The position numbers and the translations under genes are program-made. The notes below the pieces were generated by a model. That model had not been told where the DNA came from and did no database searches. It saw only the letters and a list, made by a program, of their open reading frames with translations. Shown here piece by piece: positions 63,303 through 64,000 of a DNA stretch of 64,000 nucleotides. Numbering within the stretch: the stretch's first letter is position 1; each line of letters begins with the position of its first letter. The DNA comes from Caballeronia sp. Lep1P3 (GTDB lineage: Bacteria > Pseudomonadota > Gammaproteobacteria > Burkholderiales > Burkholderiaceae), in contig NZ_CP084270.1 of NCBI RefSeq assembly GCF_022879595.1, forward strand, positions 138,007 to 202,006, written 5' to 3'.

Positions 63303-64000
63303 AAGCGCTCTGAAGCCGAGCCAGTGGTGCGCTTCGAGACCGCGCCCGGCAAGCAGATGCAAGCCGATTTCACGGTTATCCGGCGAGGACGCGAGCCATT
63401 GCTCGCGCTGGTCGCGACGATGGGCTACAGCCGCGCGAGCTTCGTGCGGTTCACCGCGCGTGAGGATGCCGCGACATTGTGCGAATGCCTACGTGAGGCG
63501 CTCGTCTACTTCGGCGGCACGCCGGAGCATGTGCTGTTTGACAACGCGAAGTCGGTGGTCATCGAGCGCGATGCATTCGGCGAAGGCGAGCATCGCTGGA
63601 ACCCACAGCTGCTTGCGCTTGCTGAGACCTACGGCTTCACGCCGAAGGTGTGTCGCCCGTATCGCGCCAAAACCAAGGGCAAGGTCGAACGGTTCAACCG
63701 CTATCTGAAGGAGAGCTTCGTTGTGCCGCTTGCCGCGACGCTCAGGTCATCGGGCTTGAGGCTGGATGTAGAGGCCGCCAACGCGCATATCGGTCGATGG
63801 CTGGCGGAGGTTGCCAACACGCGCCGTCATGCGACGACGGGCGAGCGTCCGGCAGTGAGGCTTGCTGCGGAGCAGGCGGCGCTTCTGCCGTTGCCGGCGC
63901 AAGCACCTGCGCTCGCTGTGCCGGACAACCGTCGCGTGCTGCCGCGCGAGAGCCTTCAGCATCCGCTGGCGGTATACGACGCGTTGCTGGAGGTCGCAGC
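63303..64000 (+). pseudogene. IS21-family IstA, 5' cut by IS3a copy E (3' outside window)
   Basis: The frame reads KRSEAEPVVRFETAPGKQMQADFTVIRRGREPLLALVATMGYSRASFVRFT...VLFDNAKSVVIERDAFGEGEHRWNPQLLALAETYGFTPKVCRPYRAKTKGKVERFNRYLKESFV. All three catalytic residues are visible: D (ADFT), D (FDNAK) and E (KVERFN). The N-terminal DNA-binding part was lost at the junction. The frame continues past the window end with HPLAVYDALLEVAA. Confidence 0.88.

Overview
The window looks like part of a large plasmid, or another transferable replicon, from a Burkholderiaceae-type betaproteobacterium (Burkholderia, Paraburkholderia or Caballeronia). The basis is GC-rich codon use, a TrfA-type replication initiator with iterons, a ParAB pair, a MOBP-type relaxase with a nick-like oriT, RES/Xre and TumE/TumA toxin-antitoxin pairs, and small proteins I associate with that family. 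The genus is inference. I found no rRNA, tRNA or CRISPR array.

Layout. 1-564: end of an IS3-type element (called IS3a here). 668-4354: an MHYT-GGDEF-EAL protein, a 61-residue peptide with a double-glycine-like motif, and an MCP remnant. 4410-15075: almost only mobile DNA: IS21a remnant, IS3b copy 1, a small DUF6723-like gene, a frameshifted IS6 element, IS3b copy 2 split by a group II intron and an IS30 element, a recombinase fragment, and IS3a copy B. 15058-21108: a frameshifted hybrid histidine kinase, a tyrosine recombinase, a RES/Xre pair and a cold-shock protein. 21109-23095 is degenerate. 23096-26633 is the replication and partition core: parB with parS-like palindromes, parA, trfA-like rep, and an iteron array with exact 21-bp periodicity. 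27229-32971 holds a regulator, hypothetical genes and a gene split by IS3b copy 3, which itself contains an ISL3 element. 33151-35818 is the mobilization module (oriT, MobC-like protein, relaxase), followed by an exoribonuclease and a TumE/TumA pair (to 37093).

37648-57209 is a second transposon graveyard: IS5, IS6b, IS21b (interrupted by IS3c), and a multi-level nest in which IS66a lies in IS3a copy C, which lies in IS66b. Further right are IS3a copy D, a kinase fragment, an Hfq paralogue, and IS66a copy 2 inside the second IS6b. 57210-61315 carries an EAL fragment, an intact PAS-PAS hybrid kinase, two hypothetical genes and a second cold-shock gene with its own promoter and terminator. The window ends in IS3a copy E and an istA fragment.

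Several insertions can be proved from the sequence by target duplications: IS66a (8 bp, two copies), ISL3 (8 bp), IS3a copy C (4 bp), IS3b copy 3, IS3c and IS30 (3 bp each). IS3a copies B, D and E have the same 1679-bp length but no duplications, which suggests that recombination between copies shuffled the replicon. The functional cargo is replication, partition, mobilization, toxin-antitoxin stabilization and signalling or regulatory genes (c-di-GMP, histidine kinases, Hfq, CspA). Several of the signalling genes are broken at IS junctions.
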